Of a stretch of DNA of 64,000 nucleotides, positions 27,173 through 36,514 are shown piece by piece. A program made the translations under genes and the position numbers. The notes beneath the pieces are model-generated. The model ran no database searches. It was given only the letters and a program-made list of their open reading frames with translations, and was not told where the DNA came from. Source of the DNA: Amycolatopsis sp. WAC 01376 (lineage in GTDB: Bacteria; Actinomycetota; Actinomycetes; Mycobacteriales; Pseudonocardiaceae); contig NZ_QHKL01000001.1 of assembly GCF_003947415.1 (NCBI RefSeq), positions 124,001 through 188,000 on the forward strand. Reading direction: 5' to 3'. Position 1 is the first letter of the stretch; every line of letters begins with the position of its first letter.

Positions 27173-29788
27173 TCAGGTCAGCAGGGTTAAAACGGTCTCG
27201 GAGTGTCGTCCGGGCGAGCGCGCCGTGCGGGCTTGCAGCCACGCCTCCAGGCGGTCCTCCGGCAGCGGCCGCGAGATGAGATAGCCCTGTGCCACGTCAC
27301 ATCCCATCGCCTCGAGCTGATCCCGCGCGACGTCCTCCTCGACGCCCTCCGCCACGACCGTGAGGCCGAGCGAATGGCCCAGTTCGACGATGGAGCGCAC
27401 GACGGCGAGGTCGCCGAGGTCCGTGCCCATGCCGAGGACGAAGCTCTTGTCGATCTTGACCTGGTCGACCGGGAGCTGCCGCAGGTACGCCAGCGACGAG
27501 TAGCCGGTGCCGAAGTCGTCGACGGCGAGCACGATGCCCAGCGAGTGCAGTTCCCGCAGGATCGGCAGCGCCTTCTGTGGGTCGGACATCACACCGGACT
27601 CGGTGAGCTCGAAGGTGAGCAACTCGGGCGGGATGCCGAAGCGGTCGAGTTCGCGGGCGACCTTCGTCGGGAAGTCCTCGTCGGCCAGGTTCCGCACCGA
27701 CAGGTTCACGGCGGCGGAGATGCGCAGACCTTCGTCGAGCCACTTCCGCACGCGCTTCAACGACTCTTCGAGCACGAACGACGTCAGGACGCCGATGAGG
27801 CCCGCCGCTTCGATCGCCGGGACGAACTCGTCCGGGCCGAGCCTGCCGAACTCCGGATGCACCCAGCGCACGAGCGCCTCGACGCCCTGGATCTGCCGGT
27901 TCGGCAAGGTGATCTTCGGCTGGTAGTGGACGCTCAGCTGGCCTTCTTCGAGCGACTGCCGGAACTGCGTGACCATCTGGAACCGGCGCATGAAGATCTG
28001 GCCCATGCTGGCCATGTAGCCGCGGACCTCTTCGCCGCCCTTGGTCGCGCGGACGGCGACGTCGGCGCGTTGCAGGAGCCCGTCGACGTCGACCTGGTCG
28101 TCGTCTTCAGCCGACGAGGTGGCGTAGCCGATCATCGCGTTGGCTTCGACGGAGAGCCGGTCCACCGGGTACGGGGCGACGAGTTCCGCGCGGAGCAGTT
28201 CCGCGGCGGCCTGGGCACGTTCCGGCGCGCAGCCGACGAGGAGCGCCGCGAAGGACGCGCCTTCGAGTCTGGCGAGCGGGACGTCGGGGCCGAGCGCGTC
28301 GCGGATCCGCCGGCCCGCGGCGATGACCATCCGATCGGCCCACACGTAGCCGAGGGCGTCGCTGACGGTGGAGAAGACGTCGAGATCGACCCGGAGCACG
28401 ACCGCGTCGACCTGTTCCCGCAACGGTTCCTTGGCGACCTGGCGGAAGCCCGGCCGGTTGAGCAGGCCGGTCAGCGGATCGTGGTAGGCGTCGTGGCGCA
28501 GGGTCGCAAGCAGGCGCCGGTTGTCCAGCGAGGTCGCGAGGTGGCTGGCCATCGTGCCGAGCAGCTGGACGTCGTACTTGCCGAAACCACGCCAGCGGGA
28601 CAGCCTGTCGTGCGCTTCGACGACGCCGAGGAGCTGGTTCGCGCTGCGCAGCGGCACGACGAGCGCCTCCTGCGCGCCGCGGTCGAGCAACGCGGAGCGG
28701 ACGTCAGGGTTGGCTTCGGTGATCCGGAAGTGCCGGACGTGCGCGCCGGGCAGGCGCAGCAACGGGTCGTCGGCGGCCGGGTCGACGGGCGGGAGTTCGT
28801 CGCCCGCGACGACCATCCGCATGGTGTCCTTGGGTTCCAGCCGCAGCCTGAGCACGACCCGGCCGGCGGCCAGCTGGTCCTTGATGCGTTCGGCGATGGT
28901 CGCCCACTCGCGGACGTCGACACCGCCGACGAGTTCGTCGGCTCGTCCGGCGGGCCGCGCGGCGGCCTGTTGACCGGATCGCGCGACCATCAGGCTGACG
29001 TCGGACAACGCTTCCATGTCGCGCTGTTCGCGCAGCAGATCCGAGTACGCCCAGTACAACGCGGTGAGCCCGAGGAAGACGGCCAGCACGAGCGGCCAGG
29101 CCTTCGGCGTACCGGAAATGACCAGATAACCGGAAAGACCGACCGAAGCGTTGACGAAGCCGACGACGAGGATGCGGCCGGTCAGCCGGATCGCGGTGCT
29201 GACCCGCATGCGGCGGCGCAGCACGCGGACGGCGGCGAGCGCGAGCAGCGTGCTGACCAGCGGCGCGGTCAAAGTGCCAGCCAGCGCGGCGATCCAGGTC
29301 ATGTCGTGGGCACCGGAGGCCTGTTTCACCAGTCCTGCCACGGCGAACGCGCCGGTGATCTCCAGCAGGAAGGCACCGGCGTTGTAGAGGACGCGGCCCG
29401 CGACCTTGCGGGCCAGCAGTGTCCCGATGCCCGCCGCGAGATGGGCGGCGAGCACGACTTCGAAGGGAGCGACGAAGAATCCGATGACCAGCGGGATCTC
29501 GGTGAACGAGATCGTCCACGAGATGCCGCTGCGGACGTCGACGTTGATGCCGAGCTGTTCGGCGAGCAGGAACGCGAGCGCGAGGATCGGCCCGATCCAC
29601 AACAGATCGTCCGAGGCCTCGAAGTCCAGCCAGAGGCTGACCGCGGCCGCGGCGGCGATGCCCATGGTGAGTACCGCGAAGGTGTAGACGCGGAACCGTC
29701 GCTCGTCGGTACGAGCCTCCGTAACGGCGCCTCCCTTGCCCGCTGTCGCCTGTGCGGCGCTCCCGGGCCTGCCGTTCGTGTCCGGCAT
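27173..29788 (-). CDS. Membrane-bound EAL phosphodiesterase with degenerate GGDEF
   Basis: 871 residues from ATG at 29788 (GGAAGG five bases upstream). N-terminal multi-helix membrane (MASE-like) region to about residue 265, then a GAF-like segment, a GGDEF domain, and EAL at about 605-855. The GGDEF signature reads EGASF, so cyclase activity is unlikely. The EAL domain keeps GVEALVRW, NLSVRNL, FELTESGVM, DDFGTGYSSL and VVAEGVE, so it should hydrolyse cyclic di-GMP, perhaps with GTP binding at the GGDEF site as an allosteric input. Monocistronic, next to tRNA-Thr. Domain borders are approximate. Confidence 0.92.
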   Translation of the reverse strand: MPDTNGRPGSAAQATAGKGGAVTEARTDERRFRVYTFAVLTMGIAAAAAVSLWLDFEASDDLLWIGPILALAFLLAEQLGINVDVRSGISWTISFTEIPLVIGFFVAPFEVVLAAHLAAGIGTLLARKVAGRVLYNAGAFLLEITGAFAVAGLVKQASGAHDMTWIAALAGTLTAPLVSTLLALAAVRVLRRRMRVSTAIRLTGRILVVGFVNASVGLSGYLVISGTPKAWPLVLAVFLGLTALYWAYSDLLREQRDMEALSDVSLMVARSGQQAAARPAGRADELVGGVDVREWATIAERIKDQLAAGRVVLRLRLEPKDTMRMVVAGDELPPVDPAADDPLLRLPGAHVRHFRITEANPDVRSALLDRGAQEALVVPLRSANQLLGVVEAHDRLSRWRGFGKYDVQLLGTMASHLATSLDNRRLLATLRHDAYHDPLTGLLNRPGFRQVAKEPLREQVDAVVLRVDLDVFSTVSDALGYVWADRMVIAAGRRIRDALGPDVPLARLEGASFAALLVGCAPERAQAAAELLRAELVAPYPVDRLSVEANAMIGYATSSAEDDDQVDVDGLLQRADVAVRATKGGEEVRGYMASMGQIFMRRFQMVTQFRQSLEEGQLSVHYQPKITLPNRQIQGVEALVRWVHPEFGRLGPDEFVPAIEAAGLIGVLTSFVLEESLKRVRKWLDEGLRISAAVNLSVRNLADEDFPTKVARELDRFGIPPELLTFELTESGVMSDPQKALPILRELHSLGIVLAVDDFGTGYSSLAYLRQLPVDQVKIDKSFVLGMGTDLGDLAVVRSIVELGHSLGLTVVAEGVEEDVARDQLEAMGCDVAQGYLISRPLPEDRLEAWLQARTARSPGRHSETVLTLLT

Positions 29789-30068
29789 CCGACCTTCCTT
29801 CCCGGCTGCCCAACCGGTCTTGTCCCACCGCGACCCCGGGGACGAGGGCAATACAGTACCCCGGAGGGCGTACCCAAGTCCCATTCGAGACAGTATGAGA
29901 TCACCCCAGGGTTAACAATGGGCGCGTCGCGCTGACCTGCGTGGACCAAGGGGTGAAATGGGAGCGTTATTCGCGTTCCTTCCGACTACCGGAAGTCACC
30001 TGACGCCACGCTCCGGCCAATCTCGTGAAGTTCCCGGCGGACCCGTCAGTAGGGGCTTCAATAGCCCT

Positions 30069-31007
30069 ATGAATAGCCACGCCATCGCCGCCGGGCATGC
30101 CGAGCGGCTCGCCACCGTGGACGCCCTGCTCCCCGAAATGCCTGCACTGGAGCCTGTCCAGGGCGCCGTGTCACTCTCCGCGACAGAAGGCGACTCGGCC
30201 GCCGCCGGATTGTCGGTACGGACTGAAGCGGGTCCCGATTCTGCTGACTCTCCGTGGCGGGCCCTCGTCGAACATCGCCTCGAAGCGCGACTCACCGGCC
30301 CTCGCCCGGAAGCGGCCCTTGACGCATTACTCACCCGATGGGATGAACATCTGAAGACCGTGGCCCCACCAGGGGATGTCGAGACGGCGGCGACCGTGGT
30401 GCGGCCGAGCCGGGACTCCCCCGGCTCGGCCGAATTGCTGCGCCGCGGCTTCGCGCCCGTGCTGGTGATCGCGGTCCGCCCGGCCGACCGGCTCGCCGTG
30501 ACGGGACCGCCCGCCACTCCCGGTGTGCACATCCGGCCCGCCGAAGCCGATGATCTCGAAACCGCCGTCGGACTCGAACTGGAATTGCAGCGTTACGACG
30601 CGCAGTTCGGTTCTGTCACCTTGCGCGAGGGCGCGGAGGAAACGATCGCCGCGGACCTGTCGAAACACCTGGGCCGGGAGAACCCGACGTTGTGGATCGC
30701 CGAGTTGTACGGGCGGGCGCTGGGCATGGTGCGGGTGCAGTTCCCCGGCGAGACGGCGTGGGTCAGCGGCCGGGTCGCGGCCGACCGGGTCGGCTACCTG
30801 TCGTCGCTGGCGGTGGCCGAACCGGCGCGTTCGAGCGGGGTGGGGACGGCGCTCGCCGCGCACGCGCACCAGATCTTCGACGAGTGCGGCACCGAAGCCG
30901 TGCTGCTGCACCACGCGCTGGCCAACCCGCGCTCGACGCCGTTCTGGTACGCGCAGGGCTACCGGCCGCTCTGGACGTACTGGCAGCGCCGACCGGCGGT
31001 GCCCTGA
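30069..31007 (+). CDS. GNAT-family N-acetyltransferase
   Basis: 312 residues from ATG 30069. The N-terminal 170 residues are Ala/Asp/Pro-rich and lack a recognised motif. The C-terminal half is a GNAT domain: VHIRPAEADDLETAVGLELE, WIAELYGRALGMVRVQFPG, the acetyl-CoA loop region LSSLAVAEPARSSGVGTALA, and HHALANPRSTPFWYAQGYRP. The start is uncertain: ATG 29958 has an AAGGGG site and would add 37 residues of no clear homology. Substrate unknown. Confidence 0.82.
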   Translation: MNSHAIAAGHAERLATVDALLPEMPALEPVQGAVSLSATEGDSAAAGLSVRTEAGPDSADSPWRALVEHRLEARLTGPRPEAALDALLTRWDEHLKTVAPPGDVETAATVVRPSRDSPGSAELLRRGFAPVLVIAVRPADRLAVTGPPATPGVHIRPAEADDLETAVGLELELQRYDAQFGSVTLREGAEETIAADLSKHLGRENPTLWIAELYGRALGMVRVQFPGETAWVSGRVAADRVGYLSSLAVAEPARSSGVGTALAAHAHQIFDECGTEAVLLHHALANPRSTPFWYAQGYRPLWTYWQRRPAVP

Positions 31008-31026
31008 TCCCGATAGGCTCGTTTTC

Positions 31027-31875
31027 GTGAAGAAGGACGAGGACGCGGCCCCGGTGGCGCCGACGGGTGTCGACACCGAAAAGCCGTCCGCGGCGAGGAT
31101 CTACGACTGGTTCCTCGGCGGGACCCACAACTGGGCGGTCGATCGCGAGTTCGCCCGCGCGCTGGAAAAGCAGTGGCGGTGGGTCAAACCGGGCGCGCGG
31201 CACAACCGGGAGTTCATGAACCGGGTCGTGCGCGCCGCGCTGAACGCGGGGATCCGGCAGTTCGTCGATCTGGGTTCCGGTGTCCCGACAGCCGGGAACG
31301 TGCACGAGATCCTCCAGGAGGAACTGGAGCCTGGTGACACGGCGAAGGTCGTGTACGTCGACTACGAGCCTGTCGCGGTGGCGCACGCGGAGCTGATCCT
31401 CGAACGGCACGAGGCGACCGGCTGGGCCGGGATCGTCCACGCGGACATGCGGCGGCCGAAGGACGTCCTGCGGCATCCGGAGACATTGCGGCTGATCGAT
31501 TTCGACCAGCCGGTGTGCCTGATGATGATGGCCGTCCTGCATTTCGCCGGGCCGCAGGACGATCCGCCGACACTGGTCGCGACCTATCGGAACGCGCTGG
31601 CGCCGGGCAGCTGGCTGGGGCTGTCGCATATGAGCTTCGGCGGCCAGACCGGCGAGGACGCGGACGGGCTGCACTGGATGGTCGAGCAGTACCGGAAGAC
31701 GAGCAACCCGGTGTGGATGCGGGACCGCGAAGAGATCGAGCCGCTCTTCGGGGACTGGCCGCTGCTGGAGCCCGGCGTCGTCCACCTGCCCGACTGGCGG
31801 CCGGTGCGGGAGCTGCGGCGGGACGAGGAAGGCGCCCGGCCGTTCGCCTGGTGCGGGGTCGCCGTCCACCCCTGA
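31027..31875 (+). CDS. SAM-dependent methyltransferase, DUF574 (Methyltransf_19) type
   Basis: 282 residues from GTG 31027. It has the DUF574 hallmark N-terminus PSAARIYDWFLGGTHNWAVD, the SAM-site motif QFVDLGSGVPTAGNVHEI, VVYVDYEPVAVAHAELIL, and HADMRRPKDVL. Proteins of this family are numerous in Streptomyces and relatives; their substrates are mostly unknown. It follows the acetyltransferase by 19 bp and may be cotranscribed. Confidence 0.9.
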   Translation: MKKDEDAAPVAPTGVDTEKPSAARIYDWFLGGTHNWAVDREFARALEKQWRWVKPGARHNREFMNRVVRAALNAGIRQFVDLGSGVPTAGNVHEILQEELEPGDTAKVVYVDYEPVAVAHAELILERHEATGWAGIVHADMRRPKDVLRHPETLRLIDFDQPVCLMMMAVLHFAGPQDDPPTLVATYRNALAPGSWLGLSHMSFGGQTGEDADGLHWMVEQYRKTSNPVWMRDREEIEPLFGDWPLLEPGVVHLPDWRPVRELRRDEEGARPFAWCGVAVHP

Positions 31876-31901
31876 CCTCCGACCTCTGACCCGGACACGT
31901 C

Positions 31902-31921
31902 GCCTTTAGCGGGCTAACCGT
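31902..31921. repeat. Dispersed intergenic palindrome, copy 11 (degenerate)
   Basis: GCCTTTAGCGGGCTAACCGT, with both arms partly decayed, 26 bp past the methyltransferase stop. It is the last copy seen; none occur to its right. Confidence 0.65.
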
Positions 31922-32005
31922 CACGCGTTGGGGCGCAGAGGTCGGAGGGGTGGGGTGATCGCTGACGGCGAACGCGGAAAGGAAACAAACGGGTCGATCG
32001 GAGAG

Positions 32006-32024
32006 TTGAGCTAGGCAGACTCAA
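32006..32024 (+). promoter_or_regulatory. HAIR-like operator (HspR binding) upstream of lon
   Basis: TTGAG-N9-CTCAA, matching the core and spacing of the HAIR element TTGAGT-N7-ACTCAA with one base off (C for T in the left half). It lies 20 bp before the lon start. HspR represses lon through HAIR in Streptomyces, so this site is likely an HspR operator. Confidence 0.75.
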
Positions 32025-32043
32025 CTAACCGAGGAGTGCACAG

Positions 32044-34446
32044 ATGACCGACAACCGCCTCCTGCCCGTCCTCCCGCTCGATGACGACGTCGTGCTGCCG
32101 GGCATGATCGTCCCGCTCGACCTCGCCGACACGGAGACGCGGGCCGCGGTGGAGTCCGCCCAGGCCAACACGCCTGCCCAGGCTTCCTTTCCGGGGATCC
32201 GGTCCAGCGCCGCCACCAAGGCCGAGGTGCTGATCGTCCCCCGCGTCCACGGCGAGTACGCCGAACTCGGCACCATCGCGACCGTCGAGCGCATCGGGCG
32301 CGTGCCCGGCGGCAAGACCGCGGTGCTGCCGCGCGGCACCCGCCGCGCCGTCGTCGGCCGCATCGCCGACGGCCCCGGCGCCGCCCGCTGGGTGCACGCC
32401 GAGGTCGCCACCGAGACCACCGACGACAACTCCGCGAAGCTCGCGTCCGAGTACAAGAGCGTCGTCCTCGCGATCCTCCAGCAGCGTGGCGGCTGGCAGA
32501 TGATCGACGCCGTCCAGGAGGTCGAGGACCCGTCCGCGCTCGCCGACCTCGCGGGCAACTCGTCGTACCTGAACACCGAGCAGAAGCTCGAACTGCTCTC
32601 CGCGCTCGATGTTTCGGCACGGCTCGAAAAGGCGCTCGAATGGAGCCGCGAGCAGCTGGCCGAACTCGAGGTCACCGACACCATCCGCAAGGACGTCCAG
32701 GAGGGCATGGAGAAGCAGCAGAAGGAGTTCCTGCTGCGCCGCCAGCTCGAAGCGATCCGCAAGGAGCTGGGCGAACTCGACGGCACCGCCAACGACGACG
32801 ACTACCGCGCCCGCGTCGAGGCCGCCGAACTGCCGGACGCGGTCAAGAAGGCCGCACTGTCCGAAGTGGACAAACTGGAGCGGACCTCCGACCAGTCCCC
32901 CGAGGGCGGCTGGATCCGCACGTGGCTGGACACGGTCCTCGAACTGCCGTGGAACGAGCGCACCACCGACGTCCACGACATCGCCGCCGCGCGAAACATC
33001 CTCGACGCCGATCACGCCGGTCTCGACGATGTGAAGGAACGCATCATCGAGTACCTGGCCGTGCGCAAGCGTCGCGCGGAGTCGGGGCTCGGCCCGGTCG
33101 GCGGACGGCGTTCGGGTGCGGTGCTGGCGCTCGCCGGTCCTCCCGGGGTCGGCAAGACGTCGCTCGGCGAGTCCGTGGCGAAGGCGATGGGCCGCAAGTT
33201 CGTCCGCGTGGCGCTCGGCGGCATCCGCGACGAGGCCGAGATCCGCGGTCACCGCCGCACCTACGTCGGCGCGCTGCCCGGCCGGATCGTCCGTGCCATC
33301 AAGGAAGCCGGCTCGATGAACCCGGTCGTGCTGCTCGACGAGATCGACAAGGTCGGCGCCGACTACCGCGGCGACCCGACGGCCGCGCTGCTGGAGGTGC
33401 TGGACCCGGAGCAGAACCACACGTTCCGCGACCACTACCTCGAGGTCGAACTGGACCTGTCCGACGTCGTGTTCCTCGCGACGGCGAACGCGCTCGAGAC
33501 CATCCCAGGCCCGCTGCTGGACCGGATGGAGCTGGTCACCCTCGACGGCTACACCGAGGACGAGAAGGTCACCATCGCCCGCGACCACCTGCTCCCCCGC
33601 GAGCTGGATCGCGCCGGTCTCGGCAAGGACGACGTCACGCTGACCGACGGCGCGTTCAGCCGCATCGCCGCCGAGTACACGCGGGAAGCCGGGGTACGCA
33701 ACGCGAACCGGACCATCGCGAAGGTGCTGCGGAAGGTGGCGACCAAGGTCGCGCTGGACGAGGTAGAGCTGCCGCTGACGATCGACGCCGACGGGCTCGA
33801 AACCTACCTCGGCCGTCCGCGGCACCTGCCGGAGTCTTCGCTGCCCGCGTCGACCCAGCGCACGTCCACCCCGGGCGTGGCGACCGGGCTGGCGGTGACC
33901 GGCGCCGGCGGTGACGTCCTCTACATCGAGGCGTCCCTGGCGGATCCGGAGTCCGGCTCGACCGGGCTGCAACTGACCGGCCAGCTGGGTGAGGTGATGA
34001 AGGAGTCGGTGCAGATCGCGTTGTCTTACCTGCGCTCGCGCGGCGCCGAACTGGAACTCCCGGTCGCCGACCTGAAGGACCGCGGCATCCACGTGCACGT
34101 CCCCGCGGGCGCGGTGCCCAAGGACGGGCCGAGTGCCGGCATCACGATGACGACCGCGCTGGCGTCCCTGCTTTCGGGCCGGGTCGTGAAGTCGGACGTC
34201 GCGATGACCGGTGAGGTGTCGCTGACCGGACGCGTGCTACCGATCGGCGGGGTCAAGCAGAAGCTGCTGGCCGCGCACCGGGCGGGGATGAAGACGGTGA
34301 TCATCCCGCAGCGCAACGAGCCCGACCTGGACGACGTCCCGGCCGAAGTGCTGGCACAGCTGGACGTCCACGCCGTGGCGAACGTCCGCGACGTACTGGA
34401 CATCGCGTTGGCCCCGGCGACGGCTCCGGTCGCCCAGGCGGCGTAA
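32044..34446 (+). CDS. lon: Lon ATP-dependent protease
   Basis: 800 residues. N-terminal LON substrate domain, AAA+ domain with Walker A GPPGVGKTS at 365-373 and Walker B VVLLDEIDKVG, and a C-terminal protease domain with the Ser-Lys dyad: Ser697 in KDGPSAGIT and Lys740 in GVKQKLLAAHRAG. It degrades misfolded and regulatory proteins in the cytosol. ATG at 32044 with GAGGAG upstream. The HAIR-like operator suggests heat-shock control by HspR. Followed by a terminator. Confidence 0.97.
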   Translation: MTDNRLLPVLPLDDDVVLPGMIVPLDLADTETRAAVESAQANTPAQASFPGIRSSAATKAEVLIVPRVHGEYAELGTIATVERIGRVPGGKTAVLPRGTRRAVVGRIADGPGAARWVHAEVATETTDDNSAKLASEYKSVVLAILQQRGGWQMIDAVQEVEDPSALADLAGNSSYLNTEQKLELLSALDVSARLEKALEWSREQLAELEVTDTIRKDVQEGMEKQQKEFLLRRQLEAIRKELGELDGTANDDDYRARVEAAELPDAVKKAALSEVDKLERTSDQSPEGGWIRTWLDTVLELPWNERTTDVHDIAAARNILDADHAGLDDVKERIIEYLAVRKRRAESGLGPVGGRRSGAVLALAGPPGVGKTSLGESVAKAMGRKFVRVALGGIRDEAEIRGHRRTYVGALPGRIVRAIKEAGSMNPVVLLDEIDKVGADYRGDPTAALLEVLDPEQNHTFRDHYLEVELDLSDVVFLATANALETIPGPLLDRMELVTLDGYTEDEKVTIARDHLLPRELDRAGLGKDDVTLTDGAFSRIAAEYTREAGVRNANRTIAKVLRKVATKVALDEVELPLTIDADGLETYLGRPRHLPESSLPASTQRTSTPGVATGLAVTGAGGDVLYIEASLADPESGSTGLQLTGQLGEVMKESVQIALSYLRSRGAELELPVADLKDRGIHVHVPAGAVPKDGPSAGITMTTALASLLSGRVVKSDVAMTGEVSLTGRVLPIGGVKQKLLAAHRAGMKTVIIPQRNEPDLDDVPAEVLAQLDVHAVANVRDVLDIALAPATAPVAQAA

Positions 34447-34459
34447 CAGCGCGAGGCTG

Positions 34460-34493
34460 AAGCCCCGGATCCCGCCAAGGGTCCGGGGCTTTC
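34460..34493 (+). terminator. lon terminator
   Basis: AGCCCCGGATCC / GGGTCCGGGGCT-type stem (34461-34472, 34479-34490) followed by TTT, 14 bp past the lon stop. Confidence 0.88.
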
Positions 34494-34612
34494 GGCATTC
34501 CGGAATCCGGACGAACCCGGACATTGACTCGACTTAAACTCCCTATCACGTTTTGATAACGTGTATTGCGTGCCACCCAGCCGGGGTGCGTGACCCTTGA
34601 GAGGGCAAGGTC

Positions 34613-34813
34613 ATGAGTCAAGGAATTCTTTCCCCGTTGCGGCCGAGGCGCAGGTGCGTTTCGACCGGTCAGATCGTCTGTTTGAGCGTTCTCGCCACAT
34701 TCACCACACTGCTGACCTTCGCCGGTACGAGCGCGCCGATCGCGGCGGGAGTCGCGATCGGGCTCTTCAGCGCCGTCTTCGGCCGGACCGTGCCCGCACG
34801 GGCACGCCGATGA
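34613..34813 (+). CDS. Small membrane protein
   Basis: 66 residues: basic N-terminus (MSQGILSPLRPRRRC), two short hydrophobic segments at about 20-39 and 42-58, and a basic tail. ATG at 34613 with GAGAGGG upstream. Its stop overlaps the start of the next gene as ATGA, so it is coupled to the HTH protein. No family recognised. It might anchor or sense for the regulator encoded after it. Confidence 0.6.
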   Translation: MSQGILSPLRPRRRCVSTGQIVCLSVLATFTTLLTFAGTSAPIAAGVAIGLFSAVFGRTVPARARR

Positions 34814-35313
34814 ACACGGAATCGGCGTTCATGGCGCATTTGCGCGAACTCCGCGACCGAAGCGGCCTCAGCATCCGCGCGCTGGCCGCCGCGACCGGTC
34901 AGTCCCGCAGCACCTTGGCCGACACGCTGGCCCGCGACACCTTGCCCGGTAACGAAAACCAGATGAGAGTCCTGCTTCGGGTCCTGCTCCGCGCCGTTCC
35001 GGGAGAGCCCGGGCTCGACGAACATCTCGACGGCTGGCGTCACCTGATCGGACGTCGTCACCACCGTAATGGCGGATACGGTTCACTCGATCGGATACTG
35101 CTCGCTTTGGCCGTCGCGGAACAACACGGCGGGGCCGACGCGCCCGGGCTCCGCAAAGCCCGGGAAATAGTGCTGAGCGAGGGTTCCCTACGAAAGTTGC
35201 CTTCTCGCGGTGAATACGCCGCGAATTCACCTGGAAGTCCCGTTCCGCCCGTACTCTCCGACCCGCTCCTTCCCGCACCACCACATCAGCGGATGTCTCG
35301 GAGGCATGAGTGA
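34810..35313 (+). CDS. Helix-turn-helix (XRE-like) protein
   Basis: 167 residues from ATG 34810. Residues 5-60 form an XRE-like helix-turn-helix: MAHLRELRDRSGLSIRALAA then ATGQSRSTLADTLARDTLPG. This N-terminal arrangement is common in Streptomyces and Amycolatopsis regulatory proteins, often fused to larger sensor domains. The remaining 100 residues are helical then Pro-rich, with no recognised domain. It sits between a membrane peptide and a Tat-exported enzyme, with coupled overlaps on both sides (ATGA and GTGA). Confidence 0.75.
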   Translation: MNTESAFMAHLRELRDRSGLSIRALAAATGQSRSTLADTLARDTLPGNENQMRVLLRVLLRAVPGEPGLDEHLDGWRHLIGRRHHRNGGYGSLDRILLALAVAEQHGGADAPGLRKAREIVLSEGSLRKLPSRGEYAANSPGSPVPPVLSDPLLPAPPHQRMSRRHE

Positions 35314-36470
35314 AGCGACGGAATTTCCTGCGCGCGGCCGTGGTCGGCGCCGGTGTCACGGCGTTCGGAAACAGGCTCTCGGGGGCGGCCCTCGCCGCAC
35401 CCGCCCAGAACGGCCCCAGCCCGTACGGCGCGCTTCAGGCGGCCGACGCGAACGGGATCCAGTTGCCGGCGGGCTTCACCAGCCGGGTCATCGCCCGATC
35501 CGGCCAGAAGGTCGCGAGCACCGGATACACCTGGCACAACGCGCCGGACGGCGGCGCGGTGTTCGCCGACGGCAGCGGCTGGATCTACGTGTCGAACTCG
35601 GAGATCACCCCTGGCGGGGGCGCGAGCGCGGTCAAATTCGACGCGAGCGGGAACATCACCGGCGCCCACCGCATCCTGGCGAACACCCGCCAGAACTGCG
35701 CGGGCGGCAAGACTCCTTGGAACACCTGGCTTTCCTGTGAAGAGATCGACCTCGGATTCGTCTACGAGTGCCAGCCGAACGGCCCGGCCACGGCCGCCGT
35801 CCAGCGGCCCGCGATGGGGAAGTTCAAACACGAGGCCGCGGCGGCCGACCCGGTGCGCAAGGTCGTCTACCTGACCGAAGACACCTCGGACGGCTGCTTC
35901 TACCGCTTCGTCCCGACGACCTGGGGCAACCTTTCCGCCGGAACGCTGCAGGTGCTGAAGGCGGGCACGGCGACATCGGGCAGCTTCACCTGGGCGAACG
36001 TGCCCGACCCCGACGGCTCCCCCACCGCCACCCGCAACCAGGTCTCCGGTGCCAAGCGGTTCAGCGGCGGCGAAGGGCTGCACTACGCCAACGACACCGC
36101 GTGGTTCACCACCAAGGGTGACAACCGCGTCTGGCAGCTCAACCTGACCAACAGCACCTACGAACTGGCCTACGACGACTCCCTGGTCAGCCCCGGTTCG
36201 GCGCCGCTGACCGGCGTCGACAACGTCGCCGGCACCTCGTCGGGCGACCTCTACGTCGCCGAGGACGGCGGCAACATGGAGATCTGCATCATCACGCCGA
36301 ACGACATCGTGGCGCCGTTCCTGCGGATCAACGGCCAGAGCTCGTCGGAGATCTGCGGTCCCGCGTTCACCCCCGCCGGGAACAGGCTGTATTTCTCGTC
36401 GCAACGCGGCACCTCCGGTTCGTCCTCCGGCGGGATCACCTACGAGGTGACCGGCCCCTTCCGTTCCTGA
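35310..36470 (+). CDS. Tat-exported PhoX/DUF839-family protein
   Basis: 386 residues. Twin-arginine signal MKRRNFLRAAVVGAGVTAFG with cleavage likely after ALAAPA. The mature protein is a beta-propeller of the DUF839/PhoX type: TWHNAPDGGAVFADGSGWIY, WLSCEEIDLGFVYEC, MGKFKHEAAAADPVRKVVYL, TEDTSDGCFYRF, and AEDGGNMEICII near the end. PhoX enzymes are calcium/iron phosphatases; whether this one is a phosphatase is inferred. GTG at 35310 overlaps the previous stop, with GGAGG before it. Confidence 0.88.
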   Translation: MKRRNFLRAAVVGAGVTAFGNRLSGAALAAPAQNGPSPYGALQAADANGIQLPAGFTSRVIARSGQKVASTGYTWHNAPDGGAVFADGSGWIYVSNSEITPGGGASAVKFDASGNITGAHRILANTRQNCAGGKTPWNTWLSCEEIDLGFVYECQPNGPATAAVQRPAMGKFKHEAAAADPVRKVVYLTEDTSDGCFYRFVPTTWGNLSAGTLQVLKAGTATSGSFTWANVPDPDGSPTATRNQVSGAKRFSGGEGLHYANDTAWFTTKGDNRVWQLNLTNSTYELAYDDSLVSPGSAPLTGVDNVAGTSSGDLYVAEDGGNMEICIITPNDIVAPFLRINGQSSSEICGPAFTPAGNRLYFSSQRGTSGSSSGGITYEVTGPFRS

Positions 36471-36477
36471 CCACCGT

Positions 36478-36510
36478 GTGCGGGGGCGCCCGGTCTGGGC
36501 GCCCCCGCAC
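36478..36510. terminator. Bidirectional terminator
   Basis: Perfect 14-bp stem GTGCGGGGGCGCCC / GGGCGCCCCCGCAC, loop 5 nt, between the convergent PhoX-like gene and dedA gene. Confidence 0.92.
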
Positions 36511-36514
36511 CGGC

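Noticed and set aside
27203..29935. 910-residue plus-strand frame opposite the EAL gene
   Set aside because: Antisense shadow with biased composition and no ribosome site; the minus-strand gene has full domain evidence.
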